From NCBI GenBank assembly GCA_025350445.1, contig JANXXV010000727.1, positions 1 to 16,802 of the forward strand: 16,802 bases of DNA. The letters are read 5' to 3'. This document shows, piece by piece, positions 1 through 8,493 of the stretch. The position numbers and the translations under genes were made by a program. Numbering within the stretch: position 1 is the first letter of the stretch; each line of letters starts with the position of its first letter. The notes beneath the pieces were generated by a model. It worked only from the letters and a program-made list of their open reading frames with translations. It was not told the DNA's origin and searched no databases. This DNA comes from Bryobacteraceae bacterium (GTDB lineage: Bacteria; Acidobacteriota; Terriglobia; Bryobacterales; Bryobacteraceae).

Positions 1-82
1 CGCCAGCTTCGTAGCACCCCGGTTCGAGATCGAGCAAGTTGCCTCTGCCTGGATTACTACTCTGAGGAATGCATTTGCATGA
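1..82 (+). CDS. 3' end of an upstream gene (partial), probably part of the polysaccharide operon
   Basis: The frame starting at base 2 is open to a TGA at 80-82 and encodes about 26 C-terminal residues ending ITTLRNAFA. The stop overlaps the next gene's ATG as ATGA (79-82), the same arrangement as at 648-651. Such overlaps suggest co-transcription and translational coupling. The tail is too short to identify a family. A glycosyltransferase would fit the neighbours, but that is context only. Confidence 0.6.
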   Translation, partial: ASFVAPRFEIEQVASAWITTLRNAFA

Positions 83-651
83 GCGTTGCCGTTCCGGAAA
101 CCACGGATGCCGATTTCCGTCACATACCATACTTCGACCGCCTGCCGGTTCGAAACAAAATCGGCAGATTGGCGTGGGCCTTTGTATACGTGAGTCTCTT
201 TAGGCCATCCCCCTCTCCATTGCACGGATGGAGAAGATTTCTTCTGCGATGTTTTGGAGCTCACCTGTCATCGAAGGCTCATGTGTATCCCCGGGCGCGG
301 ATATGGGCGCCATGGAATCTCATCATGGGACGTAACAGTTGCCTGGCCAACGACGTGGATTGCTACTCAGTTGCGGAAATCAAGATCGGCGACTACGTCA
401 CCATCTCGCAGTACGCCATGCTCTGTGCGGCGACTCATGATTACGAAAGCCCGGGCTTCGAGTTGCTTCCCAAGTCAATTCAGATTCACAACGGCGCCTG
501 GGTGGCGGCTCGCGCTCTTGTCGGCCCCGGCGTTGTGATCGGTGAAGGGGCCGTCGTTGGGGCGGCGTCGTCGGTCTTCAAGAATGTCGCGCCTTGGACT
601 GTGGTCGGGGGCAATCCAGCGAGAGTGATCAAAAGAAGGGTTATGAGATGA
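79..651 (+). CDS. Hexapeptide-repeat (LbH) acyltransferase, WcaF-like, sugar O-acetyltransferase
   Basis: A 190-residue protein that probably transfers an acetyl group from acetyl-CoA to a sugar hydroxyl of the polysaccharide repeat unit, in the cytoplasm. The N-terminal 60 residues are basic and hydrophobic (WRRFLLRCFGAHL). After that come the isoleucine/valine-spaced turns of a left-handed beta helix: SKAHVYPRARIWAP, IKIGDYVTISQYAML and ALVGPGVVIGEGAVVGAAS. The tail VVGGNPARVIKRR is typical of the colanic-acid WcaF and NodL/maltose O-acetyltransferase group. His120 in AATHDY is the expected catalytic base. The ATG overlaps the previous stop and the TGA overlaps the next ATG, so it sits inside a coupled operon. 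The family is secure; the acceptor sugar is unknown. Confidence 0.88.
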   Translation: MSVAVPETTDADFRHIPYFDRLPVRNKIGRLAWAFVYVSLFRPSPSPLHGWRRFLLRCFGAHLSSKAHVYPRARIWAPWNLIMGRNSCLANDVDCYSVAEIKIGDYVTISQYAMLCAATHDYESPGFELLPKSIQIHNGAWVAARALVGPGVVIGEGAVVGAASSVFKNVAPWTVVGGNPARVIKRRVMR

Positions 652-1478
652 AAGCCCCGGTTTCGGTCCTGATACTAACGCTAAATGAAGAGAAGGATTT
701 GCCGGGTTGCCTGGACTCTCTTTCCTGGGTGGACGAAATAGTCGTACTGGATTCCGGCAGTTCCGATGCTACAACGGCGATAGCCAAGAGCTACGGTTGC
801 CGCTGCGTCATGCGCAAGTTCGACAACTGGTCCGCGCACCAGAATTGGGCGCTGGCTAACATCGCCTTCAGGAATACCTGGGTATTGAATGTCGACGCGG
901 ATGAACGGCCCACGCCGGAGTTGGCGGACGAGATCGCGCGGGCCGTGGCACAACCGGGCAGCGCTGTCGCATTCCAGTTTCGAAGAAAAGATTTCTTCAG
1001 GAAAACCTGGCTCAAACACGCGACGTTCTATCCCACCTGGCTCACTCGCTTATATCGCCCGGAATGTGTGCGCTTTGAGCGGCTGGTCAATCCCGTAAGC
1101 ACCGTCCGTGGACAGACGGGGACTTTGACCGGACACCTCAATCACTACCCTTTTAGCAAAGGCGTTGCGCACTGGGTCAACCGGCACAACGCCTACTCAA
1201 CTTTCGAAGCAAGCGAATATACCAAGCCGGCGAGCCTGCACCTTTCCAAACTCTTTACCCGCGATCGTGCCGCCCGCAGGCAAGCAGCCAAGAGGCTTTT
1301 TAGCCGGCTACCCTTCCGTCCATTGGTGAAATTCTTATACCTCTATGCCTTTCATCAGGGGTTCCTGGATGGACGCGCCGGGTTGGACTACTGTCTTCTG
1401 CAGTCTTTTTATGAGTATTTGATCGCCTTGAAAGCACGAGAGTTGTCCCGTGCCGGCGATCCAACAACATTTGCTTGA
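648..1478 (+). CDS. Family 2 glycosyltransferase (WaaE/KdtX-like)
   Basis: A 276-residue GT-A fold glycosyltransferase that adds a sugar from a nucleotide-sugar donor to a lipid-linked or core oligosaccharide on the cytoplasmic side. The N-terminus VSVLILTLNEEKDLPGCLDS is the classic GT2 opening. IVVLDSGSSDAT (31-42) is the nucleotide-binding strand and loop, and NVDADERP (81-88) carries the metal-binding DxD at 83-85. The NEE opening with WSAHQNWAL resembles the WaaE/beta-1,4-glucosyltransferase subgroup. The ATG at 648 is preferred over an in-frame ATG at 594 because it makes the ATGA overlap and starts right at the GT2 domain. The stop TGA at 1476-1478 lies 20 bases before the methyltransferase start. 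Confidence 0.9.
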   Translation: MKAPVSVLILTLNEEKDLPGCLDSLSWVDEIVVLDSGSSDATTAIAKSYGCRCVMRKFDNWSAHQNWALANIAFRNTWVLNVDADERPTPELADEIARAVAQPGSAVAFQFRRKDFFRKTWLKHATFYPTWLTRLYRPECVRFERLVNPVSTVRGQTGTLTGHLNHYPFSKGVAHWVNRHNAYSTFEASEYTKPASLHLSKLFTRDRAARRQAAKRLFSRLPFRPLVKFLYLYAFHQGFLDGRAGLDYCLLQSFYEYLIALKARELSRAGDPTTFA

Positions 1479-1484
1479 AGGGAC

Positions 1485-1490
1485 AAGGGA
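1485..1490 (+). promoter_or_regulatory. Ribosome binding site AAGGGA deciding the methyltransferase start
   Basis: AAGGGA lies 8 bases before the ATG at 1499. This favours 1499 over the in-frame TTG at 1475, which overlaps the previous stop. Confidence 0.6.
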
Positions 1491-1498
1491 AACCCGCT

Positions 1499-2137
1499 AT
1501 GGAACTGATGAAAGCCGGATACTCGGATTACGGTTACAAATCCGCGGATCCGATAGATGCACACACCTACCTGATTCCCGCGGTCGAGCAATTGCTGCCC
1601 GGGCAGAGAGCCGGGGCGCGACTGCTTGATCTCGGGTGCGGCAGCGGCGCGGTGGCATCCGTCTGCTCAAACGCGGGTTGGCGCGTTACTGGTGTCGATC
1701 TGTCAATATCCGGCATAGAACTGGCGAAATCGGCATATCCGTCGGTAGAGTTTATGCGGGCTGACGTCTGCGACGCAGATCTTCCGTTGCTGGTTGGCTC
1801 GAACTTCGACGCAATCGTCAGCTGTGAGGTTCTCGAACATCTCTACAATCCGCGGGCATTCGTTAAGAATGCCTACAGCCTGTTAGCGCCCGGGGGTGCG
1901 TTGATCCTCAGTGTGCCGTATCACGGCTATTTGAAGAATCTGGCTTTGGCGCTTACCGCCAGGTTCGATACACACTTCACCGCGCTCTGGGATGGGGGAC
2001 ACATCAAGTTCTGGAGTTGGCCAACCATCCGGAAGCTTTTGCAGGAAGCCGGGTTCCAGAACATTGAGTTTCACGGCGCAGGGCGTGTGCCCTGGTTATG
2101 GAAAAGTATGGTGATCCGCGCTGTCAGGGCTAGCTGA
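1499..2137 (+). CDS. Class I SAM-dependent methyltransferase (Methyltransf_11/UbiG-like)
   Basis: A 212-residue Rossmann-fold methyltransferase. Motif I is LLDLGCGSGAVAS (about 42-54), followed by the acidic strand end GVDLS (65-69) that holds the SAM ribose. Motif III is VLEHLYNPRAF and the post-motif is LLAPGGALILSVPYHG. This set is typical of small cytoplasmic methyltransferases in O-antigen and capsule clusters, which methylate sugars or the chain end. The C-terminal part has WDGGHIKFWSWPTIRKLLQEAGF, common in the type that acts on polysaccharide intermediates. The start follows from a good AAGGGA site; a TTG eight codons earlier is the alternative. The next gene begins 7 bases after the stop. 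The substrate is unknown. Confidence 0.87.
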   Translation: MELMKAGYSDYGYKSADPIDAHTYLIPAVEQLLPGQRAGARLLDLGCGSGAVASVCSNAGWRVTGVDLSISGIELAKSAYPSVEFMRADVCDADLPLLVGSNFDAIVSCEVLEHLYNPRAFVKNAYSLLAPGGALILSVPYHGYLKNLALALTARFDTHFTALWDGGHIKFWSWPTIRKLLQEAGFQNIEFHGAGRVPWLWKSMVIRAVRAS

Positions 2138-2144
2138 CTGAACA

Positions 2145-3398
2145 ATGGCGATTCTGATCCTGAATCAGTTTTTCCATCCCGACGCCGCACCCACTGCACA
2201 ACTGGCGGCGGATGTCGCCGATGCGCTCCTTGAGCGGCAACATGAGGTGCGTGTCATTTGCACGCGGTCCGGCTATAGCCAACTCGACGCCGGCGCCGTT
2301 GAGAACAACAACGTCCGCCGTCTGGCCGGTTTCAAGTTCGGTCACAATCCGTTGGCCCGGTTGGTTTCCTATGCTTTTTTCCTGCTTGGGGCAACGCTGG
2401 CGGCCCTTCGCGAACCGCGGTGTGAAATTGTGCTTACCCTTACTACGCCACCCCTGCTGTGCCTGGCCGGAACGATTCTGAAGAAGTGCCGGCACACGAG
2501 GCATTTTATCTGGGAGATGGACCTGTATCCCGATGTGGCAACCGATCTCGGCTTTCTCAGTAAGAAAGGGTGGCCCGCACGCCTGTTGGGCACACTCACC
2601 GATTACAGCCGGCGCAACGCTGACGGCATCATCGCGCCCGGCGAGTGTATGCGTGACCGGCTTATCGCGCGCGGCATCCCGCCGGAGAAAATCCACGTTG
2701 CGGAAAATTGGGCAGATGGGCATCGAATGTATCCCATCGATCGGAAGCCGAACCCACGGTTCACGGTTCTTTATTCCGGCAACTTGGGGCTGGCCCACGA
2801 CGTGGATACAATCACCGGCGCTATGGATCGCCTGGGGCAAGAGAGCGGCTTTCGTTTTGTCTTTGCCGGCGGCGGCGCTCGCCGTCTCCCGCTTCAGGCT
2901 CTTTTTCGGGATCGCGACAATGTCGAATTCCACCCATACTGTTGTCAGGACAAGTTAGCCGTCAGTCTCAATTCCGGCGACGTTGGGCTGGTTACACAGC
3001 AATCCGCTTGCGTTGGCTCCGTTGTTCCCAGCAAAGTATATGGGCTAATGGCGACCGCTCGCCCGTATATCTTTGTCGGCCCCCGCGAAGCCACGCCGAA
3101 TCTCTTAATAGAACGATTTCAGTGTGGCTGGCGGGTTGAAAATGACGACGTGGATCGTCTGGTAGCACTACTACATTTTCTCCGAAGTAATCCTGAGCTG
3201 GTGAGGCTAGCCGGCGCAAACGGCCGCGAAGCCTTTCTAAGATTCTATGACTTGCCGCTGGGAGTTGCGCGAATCTGCGCAATTGTGGGTCTGTCCGCGA
3301 AGAACCCCACGGACGATGCGGGAGCGGAGATTGATCAGGCGATTGCGTCTCCGGCGGCCACCCTGGCCGGTACAGATCTCACTTCGCCCCGGGCATGA
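2145..3398 (+). CDS. Family 4 glycosyltransferase, WbuB-like
   Basis: A 417-residue GT-B fold retaining glycosyltransferase for repeat-unit assembly. The N-terminal Rossmann half opens with ILILNQFFHPDAAPTAQLA, the signature start of WbuB-type enzymes acting on nucleotide sugars such as UDP-HexNAc or UDP-FucNAc. The linker reads ENWADGHR (187-194). The C-terminal half has YSGNLGLAHD (210-219) and the donor-binding loop VVPSKVYGLMA (293-303). The last 35 or so residues after GLSAKNP look like a flexible Ala/Asp/Thr-rich tail outside the fold. The gene starts 7 bases after the methyltransferase stop. It is followed by a long spacer, unlike the other junctions upstream. Confidence 0.9.
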   Translation: MAILILNQFFHPDAAPTAQLAADVADALLERQHEVRVICTRSGYSQLDAGAVENNNVRRLAGFKFGHNPLARLVSYAFFLLGATLAALREPRCEIVLTLTTPPLLCLAGTILKKCRHTRHFIWEMDLYPDVATDLGFLSKKGWPARLLGTLTDYSRRNADGIIAPGECMRDRLIARGIPPEKIHVAENWADGHRMYPIDRKPNPRFTVLYSGNLGLAHDVDTITGAMDRLGQESGFRFVFAGGGARRLPLQALFRDRDNVEFHPYCCQDKLAVSLNSGDVGLVTQQSACVGSVVPSKVYGLMATARPYIFVGPREATPNLLIERFQCGWRVENDDVDRLVALLHFLRSNPELVRLAGANGREAFLRFYDLPLGVARICAIVGLSAKNPTDDAGAEIDQAIASPAATLAGTDLTSPRA

Positions 3399-3753
3399 CG
3401 TGTCTCCAGGGGATCTGCCCAAATTGTTTGAGAGTTCTGGAGCCGGCGGAACACAACTCAAAGTAGAGACTCGGCAAGGCAAACTCTTGCGGGTTGCCGG
3501 ATATGAATCAGGATCGAAAGCGATGCTTCATCTAACGAACGCCAGACGGTTAGCGCGCGCGGTAAAGCCGTGGCATGAACTTGCGGGCGGCACAACCCTT
3601 ACTGCGGCGGATATCGAATGCTCTTCGCGTGCTTTCATCGCGCGGCGCCCGTTCGGCGGGGAGGCCAGTGTGTCAGGCACTCTGGAGGCCTGGTCCTCCG
3701 TCTATTTCCGACTTTCCCGCACCATCGAACAATTGGATTGCACGTGCTCACTT
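3399..3753 (+). other. 355-base spacer before the export gene, open in one frame, no confirmed gene
   Basis: This is the only long gap inside an otherwise tight operon. The frame of the downstream export gene stays open through the whole spacer and back to base 3247. From a GTG at 3400 it would add 118 residues (for example ARRLARAVKPWHELAGG). I recognise no family in that stretch and see no ribosome binding site at 3400. Codon use is mixed in the first third and somewhat more coding-like later. It could be a leader, a decayed gene or an unrecognised small protein. A stem-loop lies at 3472-3499. Confidence 0.5.
3472..3499 (+). promoter_or_regulatory. Two-step stem-loop in the leader of the export genes
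   Basis: CGGCAA (3472-3477) pairs with TTGCCG (3494-3499). Inside it, GCAA (3479-3482) pairs with TTGC (3487-3490) around a four-base loop. No T-run follows, so it is not a simple terminator. A regulatory leader role is inference only. Confidence 0.3.
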
Positions 3754-4689
3754 ATGCGGCTTCTTCTGCTCTTCACTTTCTGCTTCGCTTCGTGTCTGGC
3801 GCAGATCGGATCGGTTGTCCCGGAAACGCCTGGAAGTAATCTGCCCGCCCACCAGATCGGCCCAAACGACTTGTTAGCCATCTCCGTCTACGATGCACCC
3901 GAACTTAGTAAGTCTCTTCGTGTCAGTCAGGACGGCAAAATCCGCTTCCCCATGCTCAAGGCCCAAATCAGAGCACAAGGTTATCTTCCGGCCGAGTTGG
4001 AGGAAACCATCGCGGAAGCGCTGAAGAAGGAAATGATTCTCGTCAATCCGATGGTCACGGTGAATGTTGCCGAGTACCACAGCCGTCCTATCAACGTTGT
4101 GGGCGCGGTCAAGAATCCTTTGACCTTTCAAGCGGTCGGACCGACCACTCTCTTAGATGCTCTGGCGAAGGCAGGTGGGCTTGCGGAGACGGCGGGCGCG
4201 GACGTTTTGGTTTCTCACGCGGCCACCGAGAAATCCGCATTCGCTTTGCAGCGCATTTCTGTGCGGGACCTGATCGACGGCGACAGTTCCACCATAAATA
4301 TCCCGCTTTATGGAGGTGAGGAAATCAGGGTACCCGCCTCCGGCAGAGTCTTTGTGTTGGGAAATGTGAAAAGGCCGGGCGCCTTTGCCCTTCATGAAGC
4401 TGGGGAAGGAACAGTCCTGCAGATGTTGGCGCTTGCCGAGGGACTTGCTCCCTTCCCCGCGAAAGTGGCCTACATTTACCGCCGCGGGCCAAACGGCGCG
4501 CGAACCGAAATGCCTATCGAACTGGAAGCTATCCTCAAACGGAAAAAGTCTGACGTGTCTGTCTTGCCGGATGACATCCTCTACATTCCGGACAACAAGG
4601 GAAAGCGGCTAACCGCAACAGCTATTGAACGTGTACTCACATTTGGCAGTACCGCGGGCGCAACAGCCTTGATCTACAGCGGCCGCTGA
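3754..4689 (+). CDS. Wza-like polysaccharide export protein (Poly_export + SLBB domains)
   Basis: A 311-residue exported protein of the outer-membrane polysaccharide export family, which forms the channel for the polymer. The start at 3754 gives a signal peptide (MRLLLLFTFCFASCLAQ). FASC may be a weak lipobox, so it may be lipidated like Wza. The Poly_export domain begins at YQIGPNDL-type sequence (here HQIGPNDLLAISVYDAPELS, 33-52) and continues to VTVNVAEYHSRP. SLBB-type segments follow, first NVVGAVKNPLTFQAVGPTTL and then FVLGNVKRPGAFALHEAG with LPDDILYIPDN. The C-terminal 25 residues could form the membrane-spanning helix. The reading frame is open upstream of the signal peptide, but the signal sequence argues for 3754. 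The Wzc-like partner starts 28 bases downstream. Confidence 0.92.
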   Translation: MRLLLLFTFCFASCLAQIGSVVPETPGSNLPAHQIGPNDLLAISVYDAPELSKSLRVSQDGKIRFPMLKAQIRAQGYLPAELEETIAEALKKEMILVNPMVTVNVAEYHSRPINVVGAVKNPLTFQAVGPTTLLDALAKAGGLAETAGADVLVSHAATEKSAFALQRISVRDLIDGDSSTINIPLYGGEEIRVPASGRVFVLGNVKRPGAFALHEAGEGTVLQMLALAEGLAPFPAKVAYIYRRGPNGARTEMPIELEAILKRKKSDVSVLPDDILYIPDNKGKRLTATAIERVLTFGSTAGATALIYSGR

Positions 4690-4717
4690 TTCTCCAAATC
4701 GGAAGTAAGCCAACAAA

Positions 4718-6925
4718 ATGAAAAACGAACCCCATACCTTGCCCGCAGTGATCGAGCGGCCAATACAGTACCTGTCATACCCTCACCCGGCCGCGGTCGA
4801 CATTGACGCGGAACCCACAGTACCGCTGTCTCACTATCTCTGGATTCTGCGGCTGCAGCGGTGGAAAATTCTGGCTTTCATCACGGCATGCGTCGTGGCA
4901 ACTACACTAGTGTCCTCCCGCCTGGTGCCTATCTATGAGGCAACCGCAACGATTGACATCGACCGGCAATCTCCACCGGGGATTATCGGAGAAGAGGCGA
5001 CGCGGTCATCCCTGAACGATGCGGACCAGTACCTGGCCACGCAGGTAAAGTTACTGCAGTCCGACTCCGTGCTCCGCCCGGTGGCGCTCCGCTTTAAGCT
5101 TTTGGACAGTGAACGTAATGAAAGCTCTGTGAATCCAGCCAATCGCGCGGCACGCGAGGATGCGCCCGTGGTGCTGAAAAAGCTTGGTGTTACCCGTCCC
5201 CCAAATACCTATCTGCTGCTGGTGAGTTATCGCTCTCCCGACGCGCGCCTCGCGGCCGATGTAGCCAATGCCATAACTCAGAGCTACATCGTGCATACGT
5301 TTGACCTGCGATTCCGCGCCTCCTCCAGCCTGACTACATTTATGGAAAAGCAGATCGAAGAGTTGCACGCGAAAATGGAGCGGTCTACGGGTGCGCTCAT
5401 CCAGTTTGAGAAAGAGCTGAACGTTATCAACCCCGAAGAAAAAACCAGTATTCTGACCGCGCGTCTGCTTCAACTCAACACCGAATATACGAATGCCCAG
5501 AGCGACCGCGTGAAAAAGGAAGCCGAATTCGCCGGATTGACCGGCAACTCCCTTGAGGCCGCGCTCGCCTCTACCCAGGGCGAGTCGCTGCGCAAATTAC
5601 TCGATCACTTAAACGACCTAAAAGAGAAATTTGCCCAGGTGGACGGACACTATGGAGTGAATCATCCCGAGTATCGGAAAGCCGCGGCGCAAGTGAGCGA
5701 AGTGCAACTTGCACTCGAGAAAACAAGGCTGAATATCACCGGGCGCGTGAAGGTGGAGTACCAGCAGGCCATCAGCCGCGAGAGCATGCTGCAGAATGTA
5801 GTGGCGGCAACGAAAGCCGAGTTCGACAAAGTGAATGCACGCTCCTTTGAATACCAGCAGTTAAAGCGCGAAGCCGAAGGTGACAAGAAGCTTTATGAAG
5901 TGTTGGTAAGGAGAATCAAAGAGGCAGGCATCAATGCCAGCTTTCAGAACAGCTCGATTCGTCTGGCCGACGCTGCCCGCCCGCCTGTTACACCTGTCTT
6001 CCCGAACGTTCCGTTGAATGCCTCGCTGGCGGTCCTTTTCTCCTCCATACTGGCGATCGGCGCGGCCGTGATGATAGACGTGCTCGATAACACAGTTAGA
6101 GATCCGGACGAAGTCGGCCGGGCCCTGAATGTGGCTGTGCTCGGAACGCTGCCGCTAGTGAAGCATTGGAGGAAACGAACTTCGGCGGCCATTCCGGACG
6201 GGGATATCCTTGGCACGGCAACCCGTCCGTCAGCCGATTCGGCACATCAGGTATTATCTGCATTTACCGAGTCCGTGCGGACTCTCCGCAACACGATCCT
6301 GCTCGCCGACTTCGATCGGCGCCTGCGTACGATCTTGGTCACCAGTGCCTCGCCGGCAGAGGGTAAATCGACCATAGCGGCGCATTTGGCTATAGCTCAC
6401 GCCGAGCAGGGAAAGAAGACTCTGCTGATAGATGGCGATCTACGCCGTCCAAGCGTGCACCGCAAATTCGGCTTTACCGCGCATGCCGGCCTCTCCAGCG
6501 TTCTGTTGCAGGAACTAAAGTGGCCGCAGGCGGTGTTCAAACCTGAAGGTGTTCCTAATTTAGATATTCTTGCGGCCGGCCCCCACTCGCGCCGCGCATC
6601 CGAAATGGTAGGAGCCGGCATGGCGGACCTGGTGGAAGAGATTTCGCAGGAATACGACCTCGTAATTGTCGATGCACCGCCGCTGCTGGGATTCTCCGAG
6701 GCCCTGCAAATGGCCACTTGTGTGGATGGCGTTCTCGTGGTTGCACGCTCGGGGGAAACGAATCGGAAGGCGATTGGATCGGTGGTGAACACCTTGAACC
6801 GGTTGCGCGTGAACGTAGTTGGATTGGTTTTGAACGAAGTGAGGTCCGATTCAAGCGAAGGTTACTACCACTACGGCGATTACGGCAAGTACTACCAGAG
6901 CCATCGCGATGGCGAAACGGTATAG
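4718..6925 (+). CDS. Wzc-like polysaccharide co-polymerase and tyrosine autokinase (BY-kinase)
   Basis: A 735-residue inner-membrane protein that controls chain length and export and phosphorylates itself on C-terminal tyrosines. The Wzz domain starts after the N-terminal tail, with the first membrane helix at about 50-66 (ILAFITACVVATTLV). A long periplasmic coiled-coil region follows (about 200-420), including the GNVR-type region. The second helix is at about 432-455 (ASLAVLFSSILAIGAAVMID). The cytoplasmic kinase has Walker A SASPAEGKST (about 542-551), Walker A' LLIDGDLRRP (about 569-578) and Walker B VIVDAPPLL (about 649-657). It ends in the tyrosine cluster GYYHYGDYGKYYQ (about 715-727). 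All BY-kinase motifs are intact. GGAAG lies 12 bases before the ATG. The cognate phosphatase is probably the PHP protein at 10025-10831. Confidence 0.95.
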   Translation: MKNEPHTLPAVIERPIQYLSYPHPAAVDIDAEPTVPLSHYLWILRLQRWKILAFITACVVATTLVSSRLVPIYEATATIDIDRQSPPGIIGEEATRSSLNDADQYLATQVKLLQSDSVLRPVALRFKLLDSERNESSVNPANRAAREDAPVVLKKLGVTRPPNTYLLLVSYRSPDARLAADVANAITQSYIVHTFDLRFRASSSLTTFMEKQIEELHAKMERSTGALIQFEKELNVINPEEKTSILTARLLQLNTEYTNAQSDRVKKEAEFAGLTGNSLEAALASTQGESLRKLLDHLNDLKEKFAQVDGHYGVNHPEYRKAAAQVSEVQLALEKTRLNITGRVKVEYQQAISRESMLQNVVAATKAEFDKVNARSFEYQQLKREAEGDKKLYEVLVRRIKEAGINASFQNSSIRLADAARPPVTPVFPNVPLNASLAVLFSSILAIGAAVMIDVLDNTVRDPDEVGRALNVAVLGTLPLVKHWRKRTSAAIPDGDILGTATRPSADSAHQVLSAFTESVRTLRNTILLADFDRRLRTILVTSASPAEGKSTIAAHLAIAHAEQGKKTLLIDGDLRRPSVHRKFGFTAHAGLSSVLLQELKWPQAVFKPEGVPNLDILAAGPHSRRASEMVGAGMADLVEEISQEYDLVIVDAPPLLGFSEALQMATCVDGVLVVARSGETNRKAIGSVVNTLNRLRVNVVGLVLNEVRSDSSEGYYHYGDYGKYYQSHRDGETV

Positions 6926-6953
6926 GAGCAGCGAGGTCGCCTGAAGCCCAATC

Positions 6954-8429
6954 ATGTATAGTGCCGCTATTTGCGCGTTAGCCGGTTTGATTCTGTCCTT
7001 AGCCTTAACCCCTCTGTGCCGGGGTCTGTTCTTGCGCTTGGGAATTCTCGATGTCCCGGACGGGATACGGAAACTGCACCAATCTGCTGTTCCCCGTGTT
7101 GGCGGAATTGCAATTGGAGCTTCTTACCTGGGCGCTTTTGCACTCCTTCTGTTACTGCCTTTGCATGGTTCTTCGCTGGTCAGAGCAAATCTCAACCTGG
7201 TTTGGAGGCTTCTGCCTGCCCTTCTCATCGTCTTCGCAACCGGCCTGATCGACGACCTTAAGGGGCTCACGCCCTTGTGGAAGTTGTTGGGCCAACTTCT
7301 TGCTGTCGCGTGCGTGTTTTGGGCGGGGGTGCGGGTTGAAGCTTTGGGCGGGTACGGGCTTGGCGAAGTGCTGTCTATATCGGTGACAGTCTTATGGCTA
7401 CTCGCCTGCACAAATGCTTTCAACCTCCTCGACGGTCTCGATGGCCTTGCTGCCGGTGTCGGACTTTTCGCCACGATAACGATACTATTCGTCGCACTAT
7501 TGCAGGGCAACATGGAATTAGCGATGGCAACCGCGCCGCTGGCGGGTGCGCTCATCGGTTTCCTTAGATACAATTTCAACCCGGCATCGATTTTTCTTGG
7601 TGATTGCGGCAGTCTGTGCATCGGTTTCCTGCTCGGATGTTATGCGATTGTATGGAGCCACAAATCCGCGGCGTTGCTCGGCATCACCGCGCCGGTGATC
7701 GTGCTCGCGGTACCCATCGTCGACACCGTACTTTCCGTCGCCCGGCGTTTTCTTCGGCGCAAGCCTATCTTCGGAGCGGACCTGGGCCATATTCATCATC
7801 GGTTAGTCGCCCGCGGCCTGACGCCGCGCCGCGCCGTCCTGCTGGTCTACGGCTTCTGCGCATTTGCTTCGGCTGTTTCTCTGATCCACAGTATTTTCCA
7901 CAACTACTACAGCGCTGCGTTTGTGCTGCTGTTCGTCGGTTTTGTCTGCTTTGCCGTGCGAAAGCTCGGTTACACCGAGTTCGACGTGGCGGGCCAATTG
8001 CTGGCCAGGGGAACTTTCCAGGAGCAAGTGAACACCCAGGTTTCTCTGATAAACCTGCAACAGTCACTATCGACGGCTGACGACCTGGCCACTTGCTGCG
8101 AAGCTGTCCTGGATGTGTGCCGGCAGTTCGGATTGCATAACGTGCAACTCTCCGTGGCCGGGCTGAAGTATTCAGGGACTATCAGTACATGTCAGGAAGA
8201 AGGCTGGACCGTTCGTATACCTCTCTCCGCGGAAACGGATTTCATTCAGTTCACACAGTTCTTCGATACAGCTGCGCCGGAGGTAGTTGGGTCGTTGGCG
8301 AATTCCCTCCGTGCAAATCTGAAGTCGAAGATCGAAAAATTCAAGACGGAGAATGTGGGCGTATCGTGCTTGTCCGAGTTGGGAAACGAGCGTGCCGCCG
8401 CATTGTTGACATCTAAAGTCTTGAACTGA
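6954..8429 (+). CDS. WecA/MraY-family undecaprenyl-phosphate sugar-1-phosphate transferase with C-terminal extension
   Basis: A 491-residue multi-pass membrane enzyme that transfers a HexNAc-1-phosphate from a UDP-sugar to undecaprenyl phosphate, the initiating step of the repeat unit. Family motifs appear in order: RKLHQSAVPRVGG (39-51), the DD pair in GLIDDLKGL (100-101), NAFNLLDGLDGLAAG (154-168), the catalytic-site IFLGDCGSL (213-221) and the cytoplasmic HIHHRL loop (279-284). About ten hydrophobic helices end near residue 335. The remaining roughly 150 residues are soluble and have no counterpart in WecA of enterobacteria; their alpha/beta look (WTVRIPLSAETDFIQ) is faintly GAF-like. The gene starts 28 bases after the Wzc-like gene and closes the + strand operon. 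The sugar specificity is unknown. Confidence 0.92.
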   Translation: MYSAAICALAGLILSLALTPLCRGLFLRLGILDVPDGIRKLHQSAVPRVGGIAIGASYLGAFALLLLLPLHGSSLVRANLNLVWRLLPALLIVFATGLIDDLKGLTPLWKLLGQLLAVACVFWAGVRVEALGGYGLGEVLSISVTVLWLLACTNAFNLLDGLDGLAAGVGLFATITILFVALLQGNMELAMATAPLAGALIGFLRYNFNPASIFLGDCGSLCIGFLLGCYAIVWSHKSAALLGITAPVIVLAVPIVDTVLSVARRFLRRKPIFGADLGHIHHRLVARGLTPRRAVLLVYGFCAFASAVSLIHSIFHNYYSAAFVLLFVGFVCFAVRKLGYTEFDVAGQLLARGTFQEQVNTQVSLINLQQSLSTADDLATCCEAVLDVCRQFGLHNVQLSVAGLKYSGTISTCQEEGWTVRIPLSAETDFIQFTQFFDTAAPEVVGSLANSLRANLKSKIEKFKTENVGVSCLSELGNERAAALLTSKVLN

Positions 8430-8493
8430 GACAGTCCGCTTCCAGCACTTCGTCCGAATCATGCTTGATAACGATGCAGAGTTCACCCGCTGC

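Noticed and set aside
2130..2933. 267-codon open frame on the - strand
   Set aside because: It lies entirely opposite the well-supported family 4 glycosyltransferase, has no recognisable domain and no ribosome site.
3395..3466. 23-codon frame starting with ATGA overlap after the family 4 glycosyltransferase, with three cysteines
   Set aside because: The overlap copies the operon style, but 23 codons with a C-x4-C-x2-C pattern is too little to call a gene.
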